Assembly (NCBI GenBank): GCA_963709395.1
Contig: CAVPWP010000009.1
Coordinates: 361,362-425,361, forward strand
Direction: 5' to 3'
Origin: CAVPWP01 sp963709395
GTDB lineage: Bacteria > Pseudomonadota > Alphaproteobacteria > Rhodobacterales > Rhodobacteraceae
Length of the DNA stretch: 64,000 nt
A model generated the notes under the pieces. It saw nothing but the letters and a program-made list of their open reading frames with translations, was not told the DNA's origin and ran no database searches. Positions 54,840-63,684 of this stretch are shown piece by piece (the first letter of the stretch is position 1; each line of letters starts with the position of its first letter). The position numbers were made by a program, and so were the translations under genes.

Positions 54840-56003
54840 ATGACAACCAAACGCGTATCTACAACAGCCGCACTCAACTGGAAGGAAGTATGGTTCACGA
54901 ACTGCCCGATGGTATCGGCCAACAATGTGGACCAGGAACTTGGCTGGTGCCGCGAAGAGTTTAAGAAAATGGGAGTGGAGTATGCCTATTTCCGCCATTC
55001 GCCGGAGAACAATTGGTATCCCCATTATGTTCATAACCTCGATAACCTGATCCGCTTTGGCGGACTTTATCCGCCAATTCATGTTAATGCCGACATCCGA
55101 AAGACCGTTCTTCTTGGGGCGACCTGGGTCTATGAGGGGGGCGTTATGCAGGTGCGTGCCCGCGATGAGATCTTCCGGGTACAAGACCTAAAGGGCAAGA
55201 AGATTGGCCTGACCAAAAGCCTGAATACCATCAAGAATGACTGGTGGCGCATTCAAGAGCATATGGGGATCCTGAACATTCTCAAGCTCCACGGAATGAC
55301 GGTCGACGATGTCGAAATTGTCGAATTTCCTTATGCAGACGACTGGTACGACGATCCTGCAATGCTTGAGCCGCCGATGAACAACCCGTCCGAACTCTGG
55401 CTGCGGCGCGACCACAAGCACGACTACGCCTTTCGCCCGCTGGAGAAAGCCCTGCTCGATGGGACCGTGGACGCCATCTACAACCAAATGGGACAGCTGG
55501 GGCAACTCTCAGAGGCAACAGGCAAGATCAAGGCGATCTACGACCTGGCCAACCACCCGGACTGGACGGTGCAAGTAGCCAATACCCCGGCCGTCATCAC
55601 CTGCACGGACACAATGGCCAAGGAGCATCCAGAACTGGTGCTGGCCTACATGCGGGCCATGGTAAAAGTTGGACGCTGGTCCAACCGCAACAAGCACGCG
55701 GCGGGCGAAATCCTTAACCGGCAAACCTTCTACCTTGACGCCGAGCATACCTACGAAGGCATCAAGGACGTCGACATGGTGCCGAGTCTGAGTGCCCAGA
55801 ACATGGAATGCGTCCGGATCGGGAAGGACTTCATGCTGGAGCATGGTTACATCAAGAATGATTTTGATGTGGACGAGTGGGCTCAGCCGAAGTTCCTGGA
55901 ACAAGCAGTAATGCAAGTTCTTGAAGAGGAATGGGAGCGCAAGAGCTGGAGCAAGCTGCCCACCGGGGGCGGGCTCGAAGCGAAGGGTACGCGGTTAGGT
56001 TGA
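54840..56003 (+). CDS. DszB-like sulfinate desulfinase homologue
   Basis: A 387-residue protein with the periplasmic-binding fold of ABC transporter SBPs but no signal peptide, so it is cytosolic. FTNCPMV has Cys22, PHYVHNLDNLIRFGG holds His62 and Arg72, and the C-terminus has VDEWAQPKFLEQAV. In DszB (2'-hydroxybiphenyl-2-sulfinate desulfinase) the catalytic residues are C27 in YSNCP, H60 and R70 in RFGGEIPP, with the same ten-residue His-Arg spacing, and LDQWAAPEFLNNS matches the end. The likely chemistry is hydrolysis of an organic sulfinate to sulfite. No DszA or DszC flanks it, so the substrate is unknown. Plausible start after an AAAGGAAGC site. Confidence 0.78.
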   Translation: MTTKRVSTTAALNWKEVWFTNCPMVSANNVDQELGWCREEFKKMGVEYAYFRHSPENNWYPHYVHNLDNLIRFGGLYPPIHVNADIRKTVLLGATWVYEGGVMQVRARDEIFRVQDLKGKKIGLTKSLNTIKNDWWRIQEHMGILNILKLHGMTVDDVEIVEFPYADDWYDDPAMLEPPMNNPSELWLRRDHKHDYAFRPLEKALLDGTVDAIYNQMGQLGQLSEATGKIKAIYDLANHPDWTVQVANTPAVITCTDTMAKEHPELVLAYMRAMVKVGRWSNRNKHAAGEILNRQTFYLDAEHTYEGIKDVDMVPSLSAQNMECVRIGKDFMLEHGYIKNDFDVDEWAQPKFLEQAVMQVLEEEWERKSWSKLPTGGGLEAKGTRLG

Positions 56004-56218
56004 CGAAGATCAAAGTGTGGGTGCCAGTTGATCCAAGCTGGTCGATTGGCACTCACTTCCTCAGTTGACTTTTTTCGCTGACTCCGTGAGGGATTCAATC
56101 CCCGCCGTTGGTGCCAGGATAGCCGGAAACCAGTTCGGATCACCTTGAGCGAAGGGATGCCGCGAATGCCTCACTACCCTCTTCATTCAGGACCTGCTCG
56201 AAGAGCGAAGGTACATCA
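56004..56218. other. spacer between desulfinase and rhodanese genes
   Basis: 215 bp, no gene recognised. The reading frame of the rhodanese can be extended leftward but without signal-like sequence. Confidence 0.35.
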
Positions 56219-56873
56219 TTGGTTTTTTTCGCGGGGACTTTGGCTGTTGCGATCTGCGGTACCATCATAACAGCAGATGCGCAGGACGTCGTGAACCAAT
56301 CGGCAAACAAGGAGTCGTCAAAGATGCAACCGCAATCCATCTCCGGCGTTGACCTACCAAAGGGCAAGAGAACGACGCTCAAGCTTTATGTCACGTCAGC
56401 GGATGCCTATGAAATGTGGAAGGCCGACCCGGAAAACGTGACGATCATCGATGTGCGAACCCCTGAGGAGTTCGCCTTCGTGGGTCACGCGGAGATGGCG
56501 TGGAACGTCCCTTTTTGCCTTCGTCAATTATCATCGGGAGGCCGGGCAAACCAAACACGCGGCCCAGTTAAACACGGATTTTGTGGATGAGATAAGGAGG
56601 CTTTCTGGACCTGATGACATTCTCCTTGTCACATGCCGATCCGGAAGCAGAAGCGCGATGGCAGTCGACCAGCTCGCCGAAGCCGGCTTTACGAACGTGT
56701 TCAATATCGTTGACGGTGTGGAGGGAGACAAGGTCGACGACCCGGGGAGTGTTTTTCACGGCAAAAGGATGAGGAACGGCTGGAAGAACTCCGCACCGTG
56801 GGCTTACGGATACGATCCTGAAAGGGTTATCCTGAAGGAGGGCGCATCCAAACTGGCCGTGGAACGCGATTAG
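56219..56873 (+). CDS. periplasmic rhodanese-like protein (frameshift)
   Basis: Reconstructed ~217-residue protein. A signal peptide (VFFAGTLAVAICGTIITADA) precedes a rhodanese domain with VTIIDVRTPEEFAFVGHAEM and the active-site cysteine loop LLVTCRSGSRSAMAVDQL, then NVFNIVDGVEGDKVDDPG. The frame breaks at the T run 56512-56516; one T fewer fuses WNVPF to AFVNYHREAGQTKHA. The start is uncertain (TTG at 56219; a seven-T run just after it might also be miscounted). Rhodaneses move sulfane sulfur to acceptors such as cyanide or thiols. It sits directly after the desulfinase-like gene. Confidence 0.75.
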
Positions 56874-57020
56874 GGTGGCTCACTCTTTTCTTGAGGCGGC
56901 TTATGGCCGCTGCCAGGGGGCATTTGAAGCTTGCGATCCACAGAAACCAAGTCGGCACTGCGAATCGCGGCGTGGATGGCTCGAACCCTGGGCCACCTTA
57001 GTGGAACAGTTGTGATTATT

Positions 57021-57905
57021 ATGTCTTTCATCAAGCCCCCAAATGGAGCGACAATGTCTAGCGCCGAAATACCAGTTTCTCCCTATCGAACTGGAGCAAT
57101 GACGAAATTTATATTGAAGCCCACGACTCCGCTCAGCTGGCTCAAGGCTTTGCAGAGGAATGCTCGTAGCGAAAGACCCGCAGTCCGTCACCGTCTTGTG
57201 ACTGTGATCGTCATAGCTCTGGTGATGGCAGGAGGGGGCGTATGGGCACAGGGCGAAGCCCCAGTTCCGGGCGTCGTTGAGTTCTTCCCGATGAGCCATA
57301 TCGTCACCTTTCTGGTTCTGATGCTCGGTCCTTTCAAGATCATCGGTCCGTTCGTCTCTCTGACATCAGGGGCAGACAACGCCCTCGAACGCAAAATCGC
57401 GATACTGTCGGTTGCTTTTTCTGGGGCTGCTCTGCTCCTTGCGGGATTGCTGGGAGAGATAATCCTCGCAAAGTATGGCATTCCCTTGCCGATACTCTCC
57501 TTGTCCGCTGAAATCATCCTCTTTGTCGTGGCGATGCTTGAAACCACCCAGTCGGCGGAACGAGATGCCCAAAGACAAGAGCAGGCCGTAGAAGTGCCAG
57601 AAACACCGCCGACAATGCGAGTGGCACTGAGCCCCTTGGCCTTCCCAACCATCGTACCGCCCTATGGGATCGCCGCGCTTATTGTCTTCCTAGCCTTTAC
57701 TCCGGACACGACAGGGCAACTCCTCATCGGAGGGATCGTCCTTGGGATCTTGCTTGTGAATCTTTTGGTCATGATATTTGCTCGTCGTCTGATCGCCACC
57801 ATGGGCATTGGACTTTCCGTTGTTGGTGCTGTCCTGGGAGTGGTGCAAGTCGCCCTAGGTCTTCAGATTATATACAATTCACTGCTCGCCCTCCGTGTAT
57901 TTTAG
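57021..57905 (+). CDS. MarC family integral membrane protein
   Basis: About 294 residues from the ATG at 57021 (57054 and 57099 are alternatives). After a polar leader with a hydrophobic helix (LVTVIVIALVMAGGGVWA) come six membrane segments typical of MarC: FLVLMLGPFKIIGPFVSLT, ILSLSAEIILFVVAMLETT and SPLAFPTIVPPYGIAALIVF. MarC proteins are of unknown function despite the name. It lies in the AT-richer block with DUF202 and AI-2E transporter genes. Confidence 0.85.
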   Translation: MSFIKPPNGATMSSAEIPVSPYRTGAMTKFILKPTTPLSWLKALQRNARSERPAVRHRLVTVIVIALVMAGGGVWAQGEAPVPGVVEFFPMSHIVTFLVLMLGPFKIIGPFVSLTSGADNALERKIAILSVAFSGAALLLAGLLGEIILAKYGIPLPILSLSAEIILFVVAMLETTQSAERDAQRQEQAVEVPETPPTMRVALSPLAFPTIVPPYGIAALIVFLAFTPDTTGQLLIGGIVLGILLVNLLVMIFARRLIATMGIGLSVVGAVLGVVQVALGLQIIYNSLLALRVF

Positions 57906-57971
57906 ACAGGAATCCATTCACGATGGGACACTTACACGCCCTTGCAGAATCGATATGAGGAGACCGTAAGT

Positions 57972-58367
57972 ATGCTGGCAGGCACGCCTCAGGAAACGAC
58001 TACTCTTTCGTTGGGAAACCGCCTCGCCCTCGAACGGACGCGCATAGCCTACGAGCGAACCATGATGGCATGGACCCGAACAGCCACGTCGATGATCACC
58101 TTCGGATTTACCGTCTACAAGTTCTTCACCTTCGAAATGGATCAAGCGGACCGTCTGACATCCGCGATCGGACCGAGGGAATTCGGCCTCTCACTAATCG
58201 TGATAGGGTTGCTCACACTTTTGATCGGGCACCTTGAGCATCGTCGGGACCTTCGGGTGCTGGCAAGAGACTACCCCGAAATGCCCGTGTCCGGCACTAG
58301 GTTGGTTGAGGCACTTGTCGGAATCTTTGGTGCCGCGGCCCTGATCGCGGTTATACTGCGAGCTTAG
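57972..58367 (+). CDS. DUF202 (YidH-like) membrane protein
   Basis: A 131-residue protein. The DUF202 signature LALERTRIAYERTMMAWTRT is followed by three hydrophobic helices (SMITFGFTVYKFF, GLSLIVIGLLTLLIG, LVEALVGIFGAAALIAVIL). YidH family proteins are small inner-membrane proteins of unknown role. It starts 67 bp after MarC; likely same transcript. Confidence 0.88.
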   Translation: MLAGTPQETTTLSLGNRLALERTRIAYERTMMAWTRTATSMITFGFTVYKFFTFEMDQADRLTSAIGPREFGLSLIVIGLLTLLIGHLEHRRDLRVLARDYPEMPVSGTRLVEALVGIFGAAALIAVILRA

Positions 58368-58416
58368 CGCCGGACAGGGCAGACCAAGAGGCAACAGAAG
58401 GAAAGGATAAACGTCG

Positions 58417-58716
58417 ATGCGGACCATCATCAAAATCAATGTTTCATTGATTACTCTCGTCGCGCTGGCCGCGTGTGACCAGGGAACCGGCAGCGGGGCA
58501 CCACTTATTCCCGGCCCCAAGGAAGAGGCATGCCTCAGCGCGGTTGCCTCCGCGACTGGAGTTTCAGAACTGGTTCTACTCGATGCAGCCGACACCAGAA
58601 GCGGCAGAAACGTGATCGTCGGCGTGGGACCGCAACAGGTTCAGTATTCCTGTGTCGCGTATGACGATGGGACGACATCTCAGCCGACTAGATGGCTTCC
58701 ATATGGCATCCTATAG
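58417..58716 (+). CDS. small lipoprotein
   Basis: A 99-residue protein with a basic start, hydrophobic core and lipobox LAAC (NVSLITLVALAACDQGTGSG). Asp at position +2 after the Cys would favour inner-membrane retention if Lol rules of enterobacteria apply. The mature part has CLSAVASATGVSELVLLDAA and QVQYSCVAYDDG with two Cys. Similar to small Rhodobacteraceae lipoproteins; function unknown. An AGAAGGAAAGG site precedes it. Confidence 0.75.
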   Translation: MRTIIKINVSLITLVALAACDQGTGSGAPLIPGPKEEACLSAVASATGVSELVLLDAADTRSGRNVIVGVGPQQVQYSCVAYDDGTTSQPTRWLPYGIL

Positions 58717-58895
58717 TAAGGATGCGGACACAGTTTGGTGTAAAGTAATCAGGCCCGCTGCTTAGAGTAGCGTTTCTTGCCTCTCAGCGGATCATGGGCT
58801 GTCCTGATGCGGACGCCCATATGCTCTTCTGAGACAAACACCAAGGCGCGAGTACGTGTAGAACAACGCGCATAGCACGCAGACAGGGACTGTAG

Positions 58896-59942
58896 ATGCC
58901 TCAACGACCTAGTATAAACTACTTTGGCGCCCTGGTCCTCAGTCTTGCGACCATCGGAATGGCGATCGTCCTGTGGCCATTCTGGAAGGCAATTTTCTGG
59001 GCAGTCGTCCTTGGAAATCTCTTCTGGCCCATCCGTAACAAATTAGTTCGCAGACTGAATGGCAGGACCGGCATCGCTTCATCTATCATCCTGATACTGA
59101 TCGTGACGTTTGTCCTGCTCCCAGCGGTTGTTGTGGCTGGGCTGATTGTCGATGGTGCTTCCGCTGTTGTCGAAAGAGTTCAGTCAGGCTCCCTCGAGCC
59201 AGGGGACTTTCTAAACTCTGCATCTGAGAGATTTCCCCAACTCGCGAACCTCTTTGCGTCTACAGGGATCGATATTCAGTCTATAAAGACAGTTTTGGCA
59301 GACGGCTTCCTGGCTGTAGGCCAATTTGTCGTATCGAACGTCGTTGTCTTAGGGCAAGCCGCCACACTATTTACGTTCATGACGCTCTTGATGCTCTACG
59401 TTTTGTTTGTGGTACTTGAGCACGGTGATGATATCTACCTGGCTGTCTTCGAGAGCGTGCCGCTAAGCGAAAATCAGAAAATGCGTTTCTTCGGCGCCTT
59501 TTCCGAAATGGCTGTCGCAACTATCAAAGGGATGGCAGCGGTCGGTATCGTACAAGGCATTCTTGGAGCTTTCATTTTTTGGATCTTGGGCATAAGCAAC
59601 CCTGCCTTTTGGGGTGCGTTGATGGGATTGCTATCCGTGGTTCCGCCCTTCGGCGCGGGGTTCATTTGGGCACCAGCTGGCTTCGTTCTCATGATTGAAG
59701 GTAACGTGGCGTCGGGTCTGTTTCTGCTCGCCTTCGGCGCGGGTGTCATCAGTATGTCAGACAATTTTGTGCGCCCAATGGTGGTGGGGCGCTCTTCTAG
59801 CGTTCCAAGTTATCTTATTCTCGTTTCGACGCTTGGTGGGCTGGCAGTCTTTGGTCTCACGGGCCTCGTTCTTGGTCCTACGGTCGCGGCGCTATTCCTA
59901 TCTGCCTGGCAGTTGTTTGATGAAGGCAAGCATCGCACATAA
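58896..59942 (+). CDS. AI-2E family transporter (PerM-like)
   Basis: A 348-residue membrane protein with about eight hydrophobic segments: FWKAIFWAVVLGNLFWPI, then SIILILIVTFVLLPAVVVAG, AVGIVQGILGAFIFWILG, ALMGLLSVVPPFGAGFIWAP and the ending GLAVFGLTGLVLGPTVAALF. The VPPFGAGFIWAPAG loop is a family marker. Members include TqsA and sodium/proton antiporter-like PerM proteins, so the true substrate is open. Confidence 0.9.
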   Translation: MPQRPSINYFGALVLSLATIGMAIVLWPFWKAIFWAVVLGNLFWPIRNKLVRRLNGRTGIASSIILILIVTFVLLPAVVVAGLIVDGASAVVERVQSGSLEPGDFLNSASERFPQLANLFASTGIDIQSIKTVLADGFLAVGQFVVSNVVVLGQAATLFTFMTLLMLYVLFVVLEHGDDIYLAVFESVPLSENQKMRFFGAFSEMAVATIKGMAAVGIVQGILGAFIFWILGISNPAFWGALMGLLSVVPPFGAGFIWAPAGFVLMIEGNVASGLFLLAFGAGVISMSDNFVRPMVVGRSSSVPSYLILVSTLGGLAVFGLTGLVLGPTVAALFLSAWQLFDEGKHRT

Positions 59943-60234
59943 CCGATGGATCTGCCAAACGGGGTGAGATCCACCAGTCCGAAAGGTCGCATGAAGCCCG
60001 GACCAGAGGCGGGGTGAAGTCCAATCTGGACCGAAAGCCCGCTTCAGGGAGGACCACTTTTCAGGTGGCATGCCAGTGTTCACGGCAACTCCCGCAGTGC
60101 CCACAACCGAAATGCGGGCAACACTGCCAGAGAGGACCCACCGTCTTGAGAAAACAGATGCTAAGCTCGCCACCGGATCTACCGGCTGCTATGAACAAGC
60201 AGTGCCCGGATCGCGACAAATGGAGAAACAGTCG
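59943..60234. other. gene-free stretch
   Basis: 292 bp between the AI-2E transporter and the broken DUF502-like gene. No ORF, RNA or repeat recognised. Confidence 0.35.
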
Positions 60235-60883
60235 TGAAAACCAACATATTGTACGGCATGCTTTTGTGGCTCCTCGGCTGTACTAGTGATCATTCTGGGA
60301 AAAGCTTTTGAATTCGCACGATTAGTGCCAAACCGATGGAACAGTTCTATCCGATGGACCGAGTTCAGGCATTTTGCTCGCTAATCTACTAGCCGCCGCG
60401 TTATTAATTGCCCTTTGCTACGTAATTGGTGTCGGAGCGAAGAGGGCCATGTTTGGTGGAAGACTAAAGCAGCTGGATAATTTATTTTTTGACATCATTC
60501 CAGGCTATGCAGTTGTAAAGGACGTTTGCTCGGTGTTGTAAGCGGTGGTGATCAAGCCTCTCTACTTACGCCTGTAATAGTCCGTTTTGATGATTACGAG
60601 CAGATTGCCTTTGAAATTGAGCGATACGAAGACTTGGTAGTTGTCTTTCTGCCTGGATCACCGTCGGCCTGGTCGGAGCTCTGTAATGGTTTCTGCCGAA
60701 CGGGTTTCCCGTATCAATATTCCATTCAAGCAGGCGACTGGATTGATGCGTGCGATGGGAAGAGGAACTCTAAAGAAAACTCGGACAATAATTGAGGCGC
60801 TTAGCATGGCTCAAGCACCCAAAATGGTGTTGTCAGAACAAATTGGTCTGCTAAGCTATCAGTGGGAGTTTCAGTTCTGGTAG
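60235..60883 (+). pseudogene. DUF502-like membrane protein, multiple frameshifts
   Basis: Short segments in different frames reconstruct one gene: KTNILYGMLLWLLG, ILGKAFEFARLVPNRWNSSI, GILLANLLAAALLIALC, FFDIIPGYAVVKDV, VVSGGDQASLLTPVIVRFDD, FEIERYEDLVVVFLPGSP and MGRGTLKKTRTIIEALSMAQ. The hydrophobic helix, the IPG segment and the VFLPGSPSAWS block resemble DUF502 proteins. At least four frame changes (near 60290, 60375, 60525 and 60675) make it non-functional as read. Confidence 0.55.
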
Positions 60884-61089
60884 CCTTCGCCTGCTTGGCT
60901 CGAGCCGAGTAAATAAGGATAATTTTGATCCGCAGCATAGTAGATGGGCGCAGAGGAGTTTCCTGCCCGTTTGTTCTGACAATACCGGTTTTTGGTTGAC
61001 GCGGCCTTTGACGCACCTTCGGGCATCGGATATGGGTTTTGGCTGACTAAACAACTAAAAACGTGTGCGCAAATTGACGGAGATTGACA
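60884..61089. other. gene-free stretch
   Basis: About 200 bp of relatively AT-rich sequence; nothing recognised. Confidence 0.35.
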
Positions 61090-61447
61090 TGTTCAGAAGT
61101 TCAACTGACGAAACCGCAAAAACGGTCCGCGCTCAAACAGCCAAAACGTTCCGCTTTGCGGCGCTTTGACTGTTATAGTCCTGGCGCAGCGTTTCAGCAG
61201 CGGTAAGTGCTCAGGAGCGATCGCAGGCCTGCCACAGGCCCTGATCTGCACAAAAGATAGTGTAACAGTGGTCGGCTGCACCTCGCACGCATCAATCGAT
61301 GGCAGCGCAGTCTACATGACACCAAGCAATATAGTGGTAGAAGTGTCTTCTGATGGGACTGTTGATAGACGCGCCGATGGAACATGCGCCGGAAAAAGTT
61401 TGGATGAACTGCGTAACAGTGGTCAGGCGCGTGACTTCGCAAACTAA
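61090..61447 (+). CDS. small secreted hypothetical protein (frameshift)
   Basis: A start at ATG 61090 reads MFRSSTDETAKTVRAQTAKT then FRFAAL before a stop. Dropping one T at 61165-61167 continues into TVIVLAQRFSSGKCSGAIAG, ICTKDSVTVVGCTSHASIDG and SLDELRNSGQARDFAN. FRFAALTVIVLAQ would then be the signal helix. The mature part has three or four cysteines. No family recognised; expression unproven. Confidence 0.4.
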
Positions 61448-61590
61448 CAGGCCGCTGAAAAAGGATTTTGGACAGCCGTTTGTGGACTGATCGATGCGGA
61501 TCGAAGAGGTTTTCATCAGCTCAACGAGAGAGCGCGAGAATCGCCTCGTTTACCGGTGTCGTGGGCTGCGCCAGACTTTTTAGCGGCCTG
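61448..61590. mobile_element. MITE-like element with 15-16 bp inverted repeats
   Basis: CAGGCCGCTGAAAAAG at 61448-61463 is matched in inverted form by CTTTTTAGCGGCCTG at 61576-61590, differing by one missing base. The 143-bp interior encodes nothing. Ends of the type GGCCGCTGAAAAA occur on full-size DDE insertion sequences, so this is probably an internally deleted derivative. I see no clear target duplication. Confidence 0.55.
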
Positions 61591-61620
61591 CTCTCTCATG
61601 ATCGATGTCAAGCCTTTGTT

Positions 61621-62419
61621 TCAATGCAAATACCCCGGCGGTGCCAGGCGCAGCGTGATGTGGATGCGCATGGTAGGAGACGGAACTGAGACGACGGTTG
61701 AGCAAGCTCTCATACGCGGGTTGGATACCGCATGACCGTGGTTTCGTCTCTGGGGCTGCCTCGTTCTAAGGAGCGAGCGTCGACTTGTCGGTTCATAACA
61801 GGGCACGAGGGTTCCCCACCTCGGTCTCCGCCCAACCCTGTGCATGGCGTGATCAGGGCGCTTCTTGTCTCTCAGCTTTGGGTGCGAGCGTTTCTCGACG
61901 GATGCGGCCGTCACTGCTCTGGCAATAGCCCAGATGAAGCCGACCATCTCGCGGGCGATGGCCGCGATGACCACCACCTTCACCTTCCCGGCCGCGAGCA
62001 GATGGCGGTATCGCTGGCACATTCGAAGTTGCCCCTTCCAGGCGATGTCACGCACGGCCTTGGGAGCGCCTCGATCCTGTCGTGAAGCTTGCGACTGACG
62101 TGCGGCTGCATGCGGTAGCTCCACGAGCCCTTGATCAGGGCCCGACGCGCAAATCCGCTGTCGGCCTTGGTGATCCCACCCCGGCTTACAGTGTTGCCAC
62201 TGGAATGTTCAGATTTGTCAGCCCGAGATAGGCCATCAGCTGCCGCGGGTTGTCGAAACGATTCAAGTCCCCGACCTCGGCCACCACTGTGACTGCGACG
62301 ATGAACGCGACCCCACGCATAGCTTGGACCGCTTCGACAACTGGCGCCAGTGCCCAACTCGAGAGAGGGGCCTCAATCTGGCCTGCCAATCGCTCAACCC
62401 GGGCTTCGGTGTCAGTCAC
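61621..62419 (-). pseudogene. IS110-family transposase, second lineage, truncated and frameshifted
   Basis: Minus-strand frames give the C-terminal domain of an IS110 transposase: PVVEAVQAMRGVAFIVAVTV, RFDNPRQLMAYLGL, AVRDIAWKGQLRMCQRYRHL and AIAREMVGFIWAIARAV. The RuvC-like N-terminal half is missing and frames change near 62190 and 62060. Sequence differs clearly from the intact copy at 30810, so it is a separate IS lineage. Inactive. Confidence 0.8.
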
Positions 62420-62550
62420 CGCGTCGATGTAGTCGCAACACGATCTGTTGCGCCGGATGCTGAAATCGCACCGTCGTCAGCCAGTGCCGGTAGGACCTCC
62501 AGCCTTTCTTTCCGGGTAGATACGACCGTGGCGCAGCAGAAACCCCTGAA

Positions 62551-63313
62551 GGGGTACTGTCGGAAGGATTCCGGTTGAGACGGGCAGGGCGGCCTGTAGC
62601 GTCTCCAGCCATGACAAAACGTCATCCCTTCAAGTACTTCCACGGCAGCCGGAAATCATCCCGCCTGGCGGTGATGCTGTAGACGTCGCTTCCCGCTCTC
62701 GCTGCGAAACGTCGAGGACCTTTTGCACGTACGCGGCATCGACATCAGCCACGAGACGGTGCGGTTCTGGTGGAAGAGGTTGCGACGTTCGCCGCCGAGA
62801 TCCGGAAGCGTCGCATCGAGGGTATGAATGCGGCATCTCGACGAGATTTTCGTGAAGATCAACGGCGTGAAGCACTACCTATGGCGTGCTGTGGATCACT
62901 GAGGGCGAGGTGCTGGAGAGCTTCGTCACAAAGACGCGGGGACAAGAAAGCGGCCCTGAAATTCCTCAAGAAAGCAATGCGTAGGCATGGTCGGGGGGGG
63001 GGGGCAGGGGCCTCGTGAGGACAAGCTGCGCTCCTACGGCGCGGCGGGCTCAAGGTCCTCGGTTCGGCGGACTGCCAGGCAAACAGGGCCGCTGGCTGAA
63101 CAACAGGGCGGAGAACTCGCACCTTCCGTTCCGACGACGGGAGCGAGCGATGCTCCGGTTCCGGCGCATGCGAAGTCTGCAGAAGTTTGCGTCGGTTCAT
63201 GTCCTCCGTCTCTCATCACTTCAACCAGGGAAAGATGTAGCCCCTCGGCCATCATCTTCAAGCAGAACCGCGCCGCCGCTCTCGCCGAGTGGCGCGGCCT
63301 CGGCGCCATCTAA
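62551..63313 (+). pseudogene. IS6-family insertion sequence with shattered transposase
   Basis: The left end GGGGTACTGTCGGAAGGATT continues CCGGTTGAGACGGGCAGGGC (copy 4 of the repeat). The transposase starts at ATG 62611 with MTKRHPFKYFHGS. Fragments in changing frames read LRNVEDLLHVRGIDISHETV, RFWWKRL, AAEIRKRRIEGM, HLDEIFVKINGVKHYLWRAV, KKAALKFLKKAMRRHGR, RAENSHLPFRRRERAMLRF and ALAEWRGL. These are the blocks of an IS6/IS26-type DDE transposase. At least five frame changes, plus a run of ten G at 62995-63004. Confidence 0.82.
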
Positions 63314-63684
63314 GGGGCAGTGTAGCTGTCCTTGCTGAGACCGGTTCGAATTCGTCGACACCTCCCGCCCGGATCATCAAGTATTTCTCACATTTGTCGA
63401 GACCCTCCACGGTCGGTTTTGTTACTTGCCGGAACCGGGAAAGTGGCAGAAGAAACCGAGGGAAGTGGATGCCAGGCTTCCGACCCGAAACGTCGTGCCA
63501 CAGGTCTTCTTACCCCACTGTCGGAGAAGACCCGATCCGGATGCGCCCAGATGATGGCTGCGCGCCTCAGCCCGGTGCCCGGCGAACACCGACCTGCGCG
63601 AAAAACTCTGGTTGGCTTCGATGTATCTGAAATGCCAACCTGCGAGGCCAATAGGCCAGAACCGTAAGGGAACCGAGAAACATC
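63314..63684. other. gene-free stretch before antiporter fragment
   Basis: 371 bp right of the IS6 remnant. Several overlapping short frames exist but none has recognisable composition or a ribosome-binding site; I call nothing here. Confidence 0.35.

Noticed and set aside
54840..56003. ABC transporter substrate-binding protein call
   Set aside because: No signal peptide, no permease or ATPase gene nearby, and the three DszB catalytic residues are kept.
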